64,000 nucleotides of DNA. Origin: Selenomonas sp. GTDB lineage: Bacteria; Bacillota_C; Negativicutes; Selenomonadales; Selenomonadaceae. Shown in pieces: positions 18,401 to 26,410 of the stretch (position 1 is its first letter; each line of letters starts with the position of its first letter). Both the position numbers and the translations under genes were made by a program. Location of the stretch: positions 1 through 64,000 of the forward strand of contig NZ_JAILKR010000028.1 in the NCBI RefSeq assembly GCF_024693525.1. Reading direction: 5' to 3'. Below the pieces are notes generated by a model. It was not told the origin of the DNA. It worked only from the letters and a program-made list of their open reading frames with translations, and did not search any database.

Positions 18401-21087
18401 CGAACAGCATGATCGCCGGCATTTTTCGTCGTGCTTCCATCCGAATTGATATAATTTGCCGTTGCCGAGCCAAGGTCAATGCGAACATCCTCTCCCTGAT
18501 CTTTATTATTCGCATCCTTATGCGTAATAATTCCTGTCAGTGTAAACATATCTGCCGTTGGCAAATTTTGTTTTGTGATATTATTATTCGCATCAGTCTC
18601 ATTGACTACATCAGCCGTGCCATCATATGTCTTATTGATTCCCGTGCCATAGCCAGACGCAAAGTCAATTACCAACTTTGCCTGATTGATCGTACCAACT
18701 CCGGATAGCGTCTGCCCACCTTGAAAGTTTGACTCCAAGACGTAGTTGTTCTCGGCGGCCCTGCCTGCTGCATCGTTGCTATACGACAGAGAAAAGCCGC
18801 CATCTTCAAATTTAACATCTTTATTCGTGCCAACAGAGGAATCAGCCTGTCCATTCCCATCAACGAACGAAACATTACCAGAGAATTCTACTGTAACATT
18901 ATCTGCGTCCGCCGCGAGAATTCCCGTAGACGTAGTGCTGCTGCCACTTATCAAGCTTTTGAAGGCATTGTTCGCACTCGCTGAGCCGTCATAATCTTTC
19001 TCAACTTTCTTGTTGGAAAAGTCTTCTGTATTCACGGTTACGGTACGCGGAGAAATGCTAATATTACCCCCCACGAGGTCATAACCCTGCTGGTTCGACC
19101 AAAGAAGCGCCAATTTCTTTGTCGTTTTCGAAGATGCATCATAGGTCGAATTCTTTTGGCCATTGACATCATAGTTGACATCGGCTACATCCACCGTTGA
19201 AGCGCCCGTTGTCTTAAAGAACGATGCGGCATCCTTGGCATTTAACGCATTATCATCCTTATCGACAATCTTCAGCGTATCGCCATTATAGATAAGTCCC
19301 TCAGGTTCTGCGGTCTTATCATACGCCGGGAGATCAATACTTTTACCATCTTTGACATTTGAGCCAATTCCCGTTTTCTCCGTTACGTTATTATAAACTG
19401 CAACCTGCGTATCCTGGGAACCATCCGCCTTGAAATAGCCATAGTTATACGATACCGTTTTGATCCCCTTCAGCATCGAAGTCAAAACAGGCGTATTCCG
19501 CCCCTCATAGATGCGCCAGGTAGGACGAGTAACAGCTCCCGTATTCTTGTCGATTGTTACGCCACCGGTAGACGTGATATCCCAGCCCATTGACTCATAA
19601 AGATTATGATAGTTCATATCCGATGAGCTGTAGACAGGCGTATCTTTCAACTTTCCTGTCGAATCATACACTGCCACCGCATTGGCCGTCGATGCCACTG
19701 AATTCTTGGCGGTTATCGCCGGTTTTTCAAAATAAGCTCCTGTCGTCGCCTTCGAATAGCTATTCTCAATTGTAATCTTGGGCAATCCACCGATGCCCTG
19801 CGAAGCAGCGCCTCCCACAAAACCATAGGCAGCACTTCCGATGAAATAGCTGTTCGTGATTTCATTTTCACCATCCGCTACATAACCCACCAAACCACCG
19901 GCACTGTCACTTGTCAATTCGTCTTCACTGTACGAATTCCTAAGTGTCATACCTCCAGCCCGGCCAACAATACCGCCAGCACTAGCACCATTTATTTGTC
20001 CACCAGTACTATACACACTATCAATAACCGTACCATTTTGTGCCTTACCCGCTAAAGCACCAAATCCATTGTTTTTTATGCCCGTACCATCCGCATTGAT
20101 CTTCGCATCGACAATGCCGAGATTATATACCGCAGCACCATCAAGGATGGGAAACAATCCCTGTTTCGTATTCAAATCCTGAATGGTAAAGCCCATGCCA
20201 TCGAGTTTACCAGAAAACGTTCCCGAATTCTTGCTATAACCATCGCCGGACTGCAAATCGATATTCCCAGCCAGCATATAACTTCCTGTGCCGTTATCCG
20301 CAATGTCATCCAGCGAATGAATCAGCTTATAATAAGTATTGGCCTTCGCCTCATCTGACAAAGCGGTACTAGCTATGCCATTTATTTTATAGCCATCAAC
20401 GGCATTACCAGAAGTATTCCCGATATGCGTATACCCGCTTGACTGGAACGTGATATCATTGTTCGTGACATTGACCGTATTCTCTGCCGTTCCCGCATTC
20501 ATAAAACGGATATTGTTGCCTTCCAATACGACAGAATTCGCCGCAATCGAGCCCATATTGACGATATCTGAAGCTACTGCCGAAGATGCATTATTGATAA
20601 CGGTAGAAATTATCGTAGTATCTGTATCTGTTACCGTTTCTGCAGCCTTAGCCGAATCAAGATAACGAGTGGAGACATTAAACGAACCAGCACCAACATT
20701 GACGCTGCTGCCCTTGCCGAAGATAACACCATTGGGGTTTACCAGATAGATATTGCCGCCCTGCGAATTGATGGCACCATCGATTTGGGAAGTATTCTGC
20801 CCAGAAACGATATTCAAATAGTTATGTTTGTCCTTGAAGTTGACACTTTCCCCTTTTGCTACCGAGAAATCCTGCCAGCCGATGACATTATTCTGCGCCG
20901 TACTGGTGATATTCGTATCCACACAGCCAGCAGTAGCTGCTGCTACTTGGTCAATGTCAACTCCAGCCGTTTTTACGCCATCGCTGACCGGCGCACCATA
21001 AGCGACCGGTACGATGCTGAACATACCGGCGGTAAGCGCAATTCCTATATTAAGTACTAACTTTTCCGTTCGTTTCTTCTGCCCCAT
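12439..21087 (-). CDS. Giant TpsA-type filamentous-haemagglutinin-like adhesin with YDG/MBG repeats
   Basis: Secreted surface adhesin of about 2,882 aa. It has a signal peptide (LVLNIGIALTAGMFSIVPVA, cut near Tyr-Gly-Ala), then the TPS haemagglutination-activity domain (residues ~35-260) with the diagnostic NPNGVIFGKGSSVNVG. A GLUG-like block follows (~330-440; AGGIVGRAGG, AGGLVGYVADG). From ~700 to ~2,660 there are about 16 repeats that each open with a K-x-Y-D-G-type motif (EKDYDGSAS, NKTYDGTAD, SKTYDGSEM, ITKEYDGTDA, ADKEYDGTDG and others), the YDG/MBG fold common in such adhesins. There is no C-terminal anchor. ATG 21087 follows GGAGTG; a GTG three codons upstream is possible. Operon with tpsB, which overlaps or follows at once. 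Confidence 0.93.
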   Translation of the reverse strand: MGQKKRTEKLVLNIGIALTAGMFSIVPVAYGAPVSDGVKTAGVDIDQVAAATAGCVDTNITSTAQNNVIGWQDFSVAKGESVNFKDKHNYLNIVSGQNTSQIDGAINSQGGNIYLVNPNGVIFGKGSSVNVGAGSFNVSTRYLDSAKAAETVTDTDTTIISTVINNASSAVASDIVNMGSIAANSVVLEGNNIRFMNAGTAENTVNVTNNDITFQSSGYTHIGNTSGNAVDGYKINGIASTALSDEAKANTYYKLIHSLDDIADNGTGSYMLAGNIDLQSGDGYSKNSGTFSGKLDGMGFTIQDLNTKQGLFPILDGAAVYNLGIVDAKINADGTGIKNNGFGALAGKAQNGTVIDSVYSTGGQINGASAGGIVGRAGGMTLRNSYSEDELTSDSAGGLVGYVADGENEITNSYFIGSAAYGFVGGAASQGIGGLPKITIENSYSKATTGAYFEKPAITAKNSVASTANAVAVYDSTGKLKDTPVYSSSDMNYHNLYESMGWDITSTGGVTIDKNTGAVTRPTWRIYEGRNTPVLTSMLKGIKTVSYNYGYFKADGSQDTQVAVYNNVTEKTGIGSNVKDGKSIDLPAYDKTAEPEGLIYNGDTLKIVDKDDNALNAKDAASFFKTTGASTVDVADVNYDVNGQKNSTYDASSKTTKKLALLWSNQQGYDLVGGNISISPRTVTVNTEDFSNKKVEKDYDGSASANNAFKSLISGSSTTSTGILAADADNVTVEFSGNVSFVDGNGQADSSVGTNKDVKFEDGGFSLSYSNDAAGRAAENNYVLESNFQGGQTLSGVGTINQAKLVIDFASGYGTGINKTYDGTADVVNETDANNNITKQNLPTADMFTLTGIITHKDANNKDQGEDVRIDLGSATANYINSDGSTTKNAGDHAVRYGGLKLTGTAAQNYRLVNADGDVLYSEAYNGVGTDVNKTTGGHLDGSGTIAKKNISLGGFSINGAAQGAEKTYDDTEFYDGALGQNVYSDEVIHNADKTVWDDLTFTVTKDSNGHSGYFTKQEGSMDTVANAGTGYGVGYHVTIGGSDADNYQINGADITNGSTAIVTGSGGIIKKRVITLDLGNKTTDIDKTYDGDNSVKVMRNNQLTSDIALSDGLVKYADGSDQLITTDGTKLSIVGEYDSKDVKKSNTYGLGDDQGIKYTVSVVDGTIAGKASNYVFKTQDGAATQTITGATGAINPVHIKNIQFGDVSKTYDGSEMVKGEQTPDVISVTGITDGTKSVLVGDEQLSSIIDTNRIIGTYGSGNTDATFAKNAHVQRDDNNNVISGTVKYTGKDATSAVSSLKDSIISDNYALDIDSEYGKGTINPLTISDMDKLQLAHGNITKAYDGNASVAYKDAQGVNHTAGEFVNTLSTMVGNTQLTFDYTVGDAYYADANVARDSSGNAAKKDVTYKLKVTENGDYAIADTLKDSNGYVTKVFQTANNDGGIITPRKLKAQAAASGFTKTYDATNVVYDGTTPLSGNGVVTFVGYDNAADGLLTQDQSVNNSSAVYDNVDAGTGKAINYTAKIGTGSDAIANNYDIYVSNDNTNWTKGTSFTANNGVINKAGLQVTFDDVNKKYDGNAYLKDTYNNNASLISPNYHGGIKSRSGTADDVHVSFASDNDSVFASPDVARDANGQVTSQNVTYKFTLEGAQAGNYFIADANGNEVTTKEGEKTVLNGRGTISPKNLTDADVTLNFDAVNKVYDTNSSISYNHLAADYGDQAGSQDAADYINQFIIGGVVLKNGQTDTKGENYSAAGIYLNSAGTETSGVDANKAKFTITLTDKALSNFDLSNVSFFDAQAKTLTKTTGANTASITPKNVTVSFHDPEVTKVYNGKTDVVTGSTQANPDGTALAIGTNILNVSGIISGDKAELDRDNVNARYADKNVAYDSAGKVTSKDVYYDAVLKGDNAANYKLVYGTKGSTLVSGKPSLTITGKGTITPKEITADFNYDGNVAAAVYNKKAGDTTANKVYDAKDTVNSLSSKNIAGVNGEVIKLSDNNITGTYGKWTADASGAQTGIGAGGQTEKGSFTANGDVNWLGTGSTEDEKTGYKAVKYTGLQQALENATDANNAAGFSGKNYTIADTVYFTEAAKKGKIRQLALTANDVKTKWTTPITKEYDGTDAVLDAKDHLSLYTDVTGDNIDIKYDLKSAVYDNNQVNVVSGHGVTYTLNDLEPQEFKNFKMDAAMLTSFQNKTYTNTGSITPRVLKIRTDNLSGYTKTYDGNTAVKDATGQVINSFGYTFEDGHDILAKDNTVNLTVTGAYENENANIDPDSTAKSGKQINYTLELTGNTAGNYTLDSSNTTKGLATETDANTYKGDGAIKKRVVYADFADGYGTGIDKEYDGDGAADADKKQRNHINLLDGTDENTGVIQAEKNAITLLADSISAAYAGKDVARDSQGKVTTQEVYFSNFQLAGATKDNYVVKAKGGSDTLTGSGTITPRTVNVSVKEGPVKEYDRDTSLADKYLDAANITVDTTNVIGGDTVGVFVKSGNYTDWNAGADKDYTYQLGWTNGNYELADTAASESLTTDGMTAALTGHNGTIEKRLLTITDVTRADKEYDGTDGVENAAGNIVLDDRIIAGDNIGLTVSGSYDNENAAAGEDTDALLDHNVSYTLHLDNDNYQLDKTSAEGKGTIRRKGLDIVAEPQKINVGEAIPTFTGSVNGLVVKDSGLADAFTFGPKDETELSNANPGKYGVYGWYKGRSAGNLGKNYTFSQNPANEEAFVVNMVDPGREYHDTVNPKSQFRPDQTAYQQSSMDDVSTFNEIAKAALEYRDNNGTVLGITTINSGDIHDVEAGGNVSEGLDGDLKVIGDMDSRDRMAKIGITGSDVVNMENVDAGSVAKVQVDGQGEIVNLEIVPLSGETSNRDAEAEIQSAV

Positions 21088-21185
21088 CTCAGACACTCCA
21101 TTCCCTCGGAATCATCTATCCTTGCATCACAATATTTTCTGCTGCTATTTTACGCTAGTGTACGGGAACCCTTGCTTTTAAAAGG

Positions 21186-21214
21186 AAAACTCCCTTCAGC
21201 CCGAAGGGAGTTTT
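21186..21214 (-). terminator. Terminator of flagellin 2
   Basis: AAAACTCCCTTC (21186-21197) and GAAGGGAGTTTT (21203-21214) form a perfect 12-bp stem with a 5-nt loop; T residues follow on the minus strand, just after the flagellin stop. Confidence 0.88.
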
Positions 21215-21228
21215 CTATCTATCATTCG

Positions 21229-22575
21229 TTACTGAAGCAAACTCAACACCTGGCTGCTATTCTGGTTGGCCTGTGCCAGCATCGACTGGGAAGCCTGCGT
21301 AATTACATTGTTCTTCGTATACTCCGTCATTTCCTTAGCCATATTGGCATCGCGGATTACCGATTCAGAACTCTGTGTATTTTCGCTAGCTACGGTAAGA
21401 TTCGAAGTCGTATACTCCAATCGACTCTGCATGGCACCAACCGTCGTCTGCTGATTCAGTGCCTTCTGCATGGCTAAATCCAAAACACTGATTGCTGCAT
21501 TGGCATTTTTCTGCGTCCCGATATTAAGGGTCGAACCATCTTTCGCCTTAAGGCCCAATGCTGTTGCCCGCATATCGGAAAAACCGATTTTCACGGCTTG
21601 ATTCGATTTGGTTCCGATTTGGAACACCAGTGCATTATCCGGCGACGGATCCTCCGCACGAATCACTTCTTCTAAATTATTCAGCACAGAATTGGCGGTA
21701 CGGTTCGAAGTGCCATCATGGTTCACAACATTAATCGTAAAGCCAGAAATCTGTCCATCGATACCAGCCATGCCAGCTGTAAAAATCATGGCCTTATTGC
21801 CACTAACCGTAGGAACGGGTTCGCCCATACGATCATAACCTACGAGATCCGTAAATCCCATTGCGATGATATTCGAATCCGGATGCGAATTAGGATCTGA
21901 TGGATCTGATAAACTAGAAGAAAACATGCGCTCAAACTCTGTATCCCGAACCGGGTCCAAAACCGTAGTGTAAGTCTTGCCCTTGAGGACATAGGAAAAT
22001 TCGATCTTGCTATCCGGCTGGATGCCAAGGCTACGACCAGAACTATCTTTCAAATCTGTAACCGGATCATCTTCTACCGTATCGGGCGACAATCCTTCGT
22101 TGACTAACGTTGTCTTCGTTCCAGCGCCATCTTTTCCTACGACCTGATTGTTATGCGAACCATCCAGCATAACCTTGCCATTGTACTGCACATTGGCATT
22201 TTCATCGAGCTGGTCAACAGCCTGATCCAGCTCTTTCTGAATCGTAGCACGGTCTGCATCCGTATTGGTATCATTAGCGGCATTGATGACTTTTTCCTTG
22301 AGCGTGCTCAGAATATCCACCGTGCTCTGGAGACCGCCTTCGGCGACTTTGAGCATGCTATTGCCAGTCTGCGCATTATCAATATCTTGGTCCAGGCTGC
22401 GCATCTGCGTACGCATCTTTTCCGAGATGGAAAACCCCGAAGCGTCATCGGCTGCGCTATTGATTCTCATCCCTGAAGAAACTTTTTTCAAGCTTTTTGC
22501 CAATGCCTTGTCATTTTTATCCAACTGATTCAGCGTATTCTTTGCTGACATGTTGTTTTTTACTACCATTGCCAT
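21229..22575 (-). CDS. Flagellin (second copy, complete)
   Basis: Filament subunit of 448 aa. The N-terminal D0/D1 helices (MAMVVKNNMSAKNTLNQLD, SGMRINSAADDASGFSISEK) and the C-terminal helices (AISVLDLAMQKALNQQTTV, then MLAQANQNSSQVLSLLQ) are fully conserved; residues ~140-330 are the variable exposed domain. The start follows GGGAGGTTTATCC. It lies upstream of the adhesin operon and has its own promoter and terminator. The N-terminus differs from the fragment at 1-184 in several residues, so the two are paralogues, not copies. Confidence 0.96.
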   Translation of the reverse strand: MAMVVKNNMSAKNTLNQLDKNDKALAKSLKKVSSGMRINSAADDASGFSISEKMRTQMRSLDQDIDNAQTGNSMLKVAEGGLQSTVDILSTLKEKVINAANDTNTDADRATIQKELDQAVDQLDENANVQYNGKVMLDGSHNNQVVGKDGAGTKTTLVNEGLSPDTVEDDPVTDLKDSSGRSLGIQPDSKIEFSYVLKGKTYTTVLDPVRDTEFERMFSSSLSDPSDPNSHPDSNIIAMGFTDLVGYDRMGEPVPTVSGNKAMIFTAGMAGIDGQISGFTINVVNHDGTSNRTANSVLNNLEEVIRAEDPSPDNALVFQIGTKSNQAVKIGFSDMRATALGLKAKDGSTLNIGTQKNANAAISVLDLAMQKALNQQTTVGAMQSRLEYTTSNLTVASENTQSSESVIRDANMAKEMTEYTKNNVITQASQSMLAQANQNSSQVLSLLQ

Positions 22576-22622
22576 TGTGGATAAACCTCCCTGTTATACG
22601 ATTCTATCATAATGATACCATT

Positions 22623-22639
22623 GCCTTATCCGCAAAGGC
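22623..22639 (-). promoter_or_regulatory. Leader hairpin with GGA loop (candidate CsrA site) of flagellin 2
   Basis: On the minus-strand RNA, GCCTT (22639-22635) and AAGGC (22627-22623) pair around the 7-nt loop TGCGGAT, presenting GGA as CsrA prefers. It lies about 48 nt before the ATG; the ribosome binding site GGGAGG supplies a second GGA. The same bases (GCGGATAA, 22633-22626) resemble a sigma-28 -10 element with GAAAGAAA (22652-22645) as a poor -35, so the two readings compete. Confidence 0.4.
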
Positions 22640-22657
22640 ACCTCTTTCTTTCTATCC

Positions 22658-22687
22658 ATTATATCGTATATACAGCTTTTTTCTTAA
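22658..22687 (-). promoter_or_regulatory. Candidate sigma-A-type promoter of flagellin 2
   Basis: On the minus strand, TTAAGA (22687-22682), an 18-nt spacer and TATAAT (22663-22658). Initiation here would give a leader of about 75 nt that contains the GGA hairpin. Confidence 0.45.
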
Positions 22688-22701
22688 GTGATTTGTAAAA
22701 T

Positions 22702-23160
22702 TTAATCTTTATGCCAGATATGCGCCATGATATTCTCGTAAACCGTCTCAAGATGCTGGACGAGAACACTGAGCATCAGCTGGATCATCTTGCTGTCGAA
22801 GGTCTCATCGACAAAGGGCAGGCAGATGTCGAGATAAATCGTGCCGTCTTCGCGCAGATAGTATTTGAAAATCTTGTACTGCGTGTTGAGCTCGTTGAGG
22901 TACTCTTTGAGGTCACCGCGTTTATCTTCAGGAATTCCCGTGATGATCTGGGTGCGGATGACCGTGAAAATGCTCGTATCAATCAAGATGGCCATTGGCA
23001 GAATCTGGCCCTTGGCCTCAATGCGTGAACGGAAGATAACGGTGGAATAGTCGTCCTCCACCGATTCCGTGCTAAACACGTCAATATTATTCTCAATGAG
23101 AAATTCCTGGAATTTCAGTGCTTTCTCGTTGTTCTCGACACCTTTGGTTTTCTTTGGCAT
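22702..23160 (-). CDS. YbjN-domain-like protein of unknown function
   Basis: A 152-aa cytoplasmic protein. An alternating strand-helix layout (FSTESVEDDYSTVIFRSRIE, then MAILIDTSIFTVIRTQI, helix, YKIFKYYLREDGTIYLDICL, final long helix) resembles the YbjN/type III secretion-chaperone-like fold used by sensory-transduction-like proteins. No catalytic motif is visible. The ATG follows GAGGAAACGAT. It lies between flagellin 2 and the uronate-isomerase homologue, all on the minus strand. The family assignment is by general pattern only. Confidence 0.5.
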   Translation of the reverse strand: MPKKTKGVENNEKALKFQEFLIENNIDVFSTESVEDDYSTVIFRSRIEAKGQILPMAILIDTSIFTVIRTQIITGIPEDKRGDLKEYLNELNTQYKIFKYYLREDGTIYLDICLPFVDETFDSKMIQLMLSVLVQHLETVYENIMAHIWHKD

Positions 23161-23189
23161 ATCGTTTCCTCACTTCTCTATTGTCGTCT

Positions 23190-24590
23190 TTATTCTGCGA
23201 AGTACTGCTTAGCATTATTATAGCATATATCTTCTATCAGTTTGCCCAAAGCATCCCAATCCGCGGGATACTCACCATTTTCCACAATCCTTCCTATGAA
23301 GTTGCAGAGAATACGGCGGTAGTATTCGTGACGGTTAAGGGCCAGCAGGCTGCGCGCATTGCTGGGCATGTGAATGGCATTGCCCAACAGCAGGAAGTTT
23401 GCCGTATTGGCCAGCTGCGCTTTGATGCCTTCCTTATCCCCCTGAAAGGTCCACGAACCACCCAGCTGCAGTTTTCCTGGGACGCCACTCCCTTGGAAAA
23501 CACCGATTACCGAAGCAATCATTGCCCCATCGGCGGGATTGCGGGAGCTGATGATGGTCTTGGGGATTTTATCTTCCCGATTGAGCCGGTCGAAGAATTT
23601 GGCCAGATTATCTCCCCGGCAGCCGCTCGACAGGCAGTCATCCCCCTTGTCCGGGCCCAACTGCTGTGCCCGCCGGGTATTGCTGTCGCGAACTACAGCG
23701 TATTCCAACTGCATAATCCAGCCACGGCGGGCATATTCCTTGGCCAAGAACAAAAGCACTGCCGTCTGATACTGCTCGCGGGCTTTTTCCGAAGGGCTCC
23801 CCTTGCCGTTAATGGTACGGCCAACGATATCATCAAGCTCAAAATTTTCCGCTGGATAGTAACTGATGGCCGCCAAGGTATGGTCAGCCGTGCAGCAGCC
23901 AATTGCCCCAAAGGCATCCATCCGCGCCGACAGGGCCTCATAGACATCATGCATCGTACTGATTTCGATTCCCGCTGCGGTACCCAGCTCGTATTTCATG
24001 TAGTTTTCCCATTCTTCATCCTCGATGCGCAGGGCTTTGTCCGGGCAGAAGACCGGCAGGATGTCCGTTAGACAAGTTTTGTCCTGATGAAGCTGCTCAA
24101 ACCGTTGCAGTTCCTCCGATGGGTCAACCAAAATCCCCAGACTCTCCACCTTTTCCTTGGCCAGGATTTTTCGCGGCGAGAGGTCCTTTCGTTTTCCATT
24201 GACATCGTTCCAGATTTTTTCGGCGGTCTGTCCGCTAAGGATTTCCTCACAGCCAAAAAAACTTTTCAGCTCGATATACGTGTTTAGATAAATCGGATTG
24301 CCAATGGCTTTCGGCAGGGTTTCGGCAAATTTCTGGAATTTTTCCCGGTCGGGTGCATCGCCGGTGATGTATTTCTCCTCCACACCATTTGCCCGCATCA
24401 GCCGCCACTTTTCCGATGCATTCTTGAGCATCAGCTGGGTGAGGTTGCGATAAGGTTCGTCGCCTGCAATCTCCTCAACGCTCAAATGGGTCCGATAGTC
24501 GATAATGGGCAGGATGGCTGCATAATCGTCATAAAGCCGCTTGGCAGCCTTCGTCTGAAGCATCACATCATCCTGAATATATTTCTTCAT
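23190..24590 (-). CDS. Uronate isomerase (UxaC) homologue lacking metal ligands
   Basis: A 466-aa member of the glucuronate/galacturonate isomerase family (amidohydrolase fold), normally converting D-glucuronate to D-fructuronate. Family-like segments are recognisable (ILPIIDYRTHLSVEEIAGDE, GCCTADHTLAAISYY, VVRDSNTRR, GKLQLGGSWTF, HEYYRRILCNFIGR). However, the metal-binding His-x-His is Arg33-Thr-His35, and the Asp of the TDSRS-type motif near the C-terminus is Asn411 (PSNARS). Both changes were read directly from the DNA. The protein may be inactive, use another mechanism or act on another substrate. No uxaB, uxuA or other hexuronate genes adjoin it. The start follows GGGGGAG. Confidence 0.75.
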   Translation of the reverse strand: MKKYIQDDVMLQTKAAKRLYDDYAAILPIIDYRTHLSVEEIAGDEPYRNLTQLMLKNASEKWRLMRANGVEEKYITGDAPDREKFQKFAETLPKAIGNPIYLNTYIELKSFFGCEEILSGQTAEKIWNDVNGKRKDLSPRKILAKEKVESLGILVDPSEELQRFEQLHQDKTCLTDILPVFCPDKALRIEDEEWENYMKYELGTAAGIEISTMHDVYEALSARMDAFGAIGCCTADHTLAAISYYPAENFELDDIVGRTINGKGSPSEKAREQYQTAVLLFLAKEYARRGWIMQLEYAVVRDSNTRRAQQLGPDKGDDCLSSGCRGDNLAKFFDRLNREDKIPKTIISSRNPADGAMIASVIGVFQGSGVPGKLQLGGSWTFQGDKEGIKAQLANTANFLLLGNAIHMPSNARSLLALNRHEYYRRILCNFIGRIVENGEYPADWDALGKLIEDICYNNAKQYFAE

Positions 24591-24706
24591 GCCAATCTCC
24601 CCCTTTGCCGGAATCCTTGCTATCGATAATTGTCTTTACCTACCTTATTCGCCCTTTCTGCATAAAATCCTGTAACCCCCCACCACAGAAAATCCATACC
24701 ATAAAG

Positions 24707-24740
24707 AAGGCTCATTGACTTCTTGCGGTCAATGAGCCTT
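24707..24740 (-). terminator. Terminator after the CstA-type carrier gene
   Basis: AAGGCTCATTGAC (24707-24719) and GTCAATGAGCCTT (24728-24740) form a perfect 13-bp stem; the minus-strand tail is TCTTTATGG, a short T-rich run. Confidence 0.78.
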
Positions 24741-24754
24741 CCCGTATCCGTTTA

Positions 24755-26203
24755 TCAAGATTCTTTTTTCAGCAACGTATGGCTGGCGTAGAGAGCCACG
24801 CAAACGATGGCGAAAATGATGCCGGCCGGATAGGTAATGCTCGTGGCGAGTTTAAAGCCTTCCGGAGCCTGCAGAATATAAGTAAAGGTAACTGCCGACA
24901 TGAAGGTTGCCGGAACAGCTGGGATAACCCAAGCTTTACTGCCTTTATGGACGCGATACAGATAGGTGGCACCAGTCCAAAGGACAATCATGGCCAGCGT
25001 CTGATTCGTCCAGGAGAAATAACGCCAAATGATGTTGAAGTCCATCTGCGACAGGATACCGCCGATAGCCAGCAATGGTACGGCAAACAGCAGGCGTTTA
25101 CCAGCTTTTTTCTGGTCGACACCGAACCAGTCAGCCAGTGTCAAGCGGGCACTGCGGAAGGCCGTATCACCGGAAGTAATCGGGCAGGCAATAACGCCGA
25201 GCATTGCCAGGGTTGCACCGACGTAACCAGTCCAGCTGCCAGCACCGCCCATGAAGCCAACGCAAATATCATAAACAACCGTACCAGCACCACCAGCAGC
25301 CATTGCTTTGGCAAGACCGCCCGTGCTGTCATAGAAGGTAACACCAGCAGCTGCCCAGATAAGAGCAATGATGCCCTCTGAGACCATGGCACCATAGAAT
25401 ACGGGGCGGCCAAGGCGCTCATCCCGCAGGCAGCGGGCCATGATTGGCGACTGGGTCGAATGGAATCCGGATACTGCACCGCAGGCTACGGTGATGAACA
25501 TCAGTGGCCAGATTGGCATGGCATCCCCTTTGGGATGCAGGTTGGCCAGCTGAAGTTCCGGCATGGTGTGACCACCGACACCGAAGAGCATGCCGCCCAT
25601 GATGCCCAGTGCCATGATGATAAGGCAAGCACCAAAGAGCGGATAGAAACGGGCAATAATCGCATCAATCGGCAGCAGCGTTGCCAGGAAGTAATAAGCC
25701 AAAACGCAGGGCAAAACAATCGTAACGGCTACACCCGTGAGCTTCGCCAATAGACCTGCCGGACCTGTCATGAAAACCGTACCGACAAGAACCAGCAGCA
25801 CTACAGAGAACACGCGCATGATGAACAGCATCGTGCTGCCCATGTGGTGACCAACGACCTCCGAGATACTCTTGCCATCCTCGCGCAAAGAAATCATACC
25901 GGACAGGTAGTCGTGAACACCACCAGCGAAAATCGTACCAAAGACAATCCAGAGGTAAACGGACGGCCCCCAAAGAGCACCACCCAGCGCACCGAAAATC
26001 GGCCCCAGGCCTGCGATATTCAGCAGCTGAATCATGAAAACTTTCCAAGTTGGCAGTGGAATGTAGTCAACCCCATCGTTGTGAACCAACGCCGGTGTAG
26101 GCTTATCGGTCGGACCGAAAAGATTATCTACGATTTTGCCGTAGATGAAATAACCACCAATGAGTGCCAGCAAAGCAACCAGAAATGTAACCATTTTTTT
26201 CAC
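24755..26203 (-). CDS. CstA family (carbon starvation / peptide-pyruvate) carrier, short form
   Basis: Integral membrane protein of 482 aa with about 12 hydrophobic segments. The CstA signature is clear: the loop FMIQLLNIAGLGPIFGALGG, the GGVHDYLSGMISLREDGKSI segment, and GFHSTQSPIMARCL. E. coli CstA and BtsT are ~700 aa; this is the shorter form common in anaerobes. Family members carry peptides or pyruvate; the substrate here is unknown. The start follows GATGAGGTG. It is divergent from the TauE-like exporter, with a 207-bp region between them holding a palindrome. Confidence 0.87.
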   Translation of the reverse strand: MKKMVTFLVALLALIGGYFIYGKIVDNLFGPTDKPTPALVHNDGVDYIPLPTWKVFMIQLLNIAGLGPIFGALGGALWGPSVYLWIVFGTIFAGGVHDYLSGMISLREDGKSISEVVGHHMGSTMLFIMRVFSVVLLVLVGTVFMTGPAGLLAKLTGVAVTIVLPCVLAYYFLATLLPIDAIIARFYPLFGACLIIMALGIMGGMLFGVGGHTMPELQLANLHPKGDAMPIWPLMFITVACGAVSGFHSTQSPIMARCLRDERLGRPVFYGAMVSEGIIALIWAAAGVTFYDSTGGLAKAMAAGGAGTVVYDICVGFMGGAGSWTGYVGATLAMLGVIACPITSGDTAFRSARLTLADWFGVDQKKAGKRLLFAVPLLAIGGILSQMDFNIIWRYFSWTNQTLAMIVLWTGATYLYRVHKGSKAWVIPAVPATFMSAVTFTYILQAPEGFKLATSITYPAGIIFAIVCVALYASHTLLKKES

Positions 26204-26272
26204 CTCATCTTGTAAAATTAATAATAAAACTGAAAAATGCGACGATTGCTTGTAAATTATCTTATCATAATC

Positions 26273-26286
26273 AGACAGAATTGTCT
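26273..26286. promoter_or_regulatory. Palindrome in the cstA-tauE divergent region
   Basis: AGACAGAATTGTCT, an inverted repeat with 5-bp arms (AGACA/TGTCT) around a 4-bp centre, about 70 bp upstream of the CstA-type start. It could be an operator; no regulator is assigned. Confidence 0.3.
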
Positions 26287-26410
26287 ATATATTTCAAACT
26301 CTTTGGATATACCGAATAAGAATCGTCTTGATAGCCTGCGGTTATTGGCTTGCCTTGGTGTGTTATACTAAAATTGTTTGTTTATCACGTTTTACTGAGA
26401 AAGGATTATC

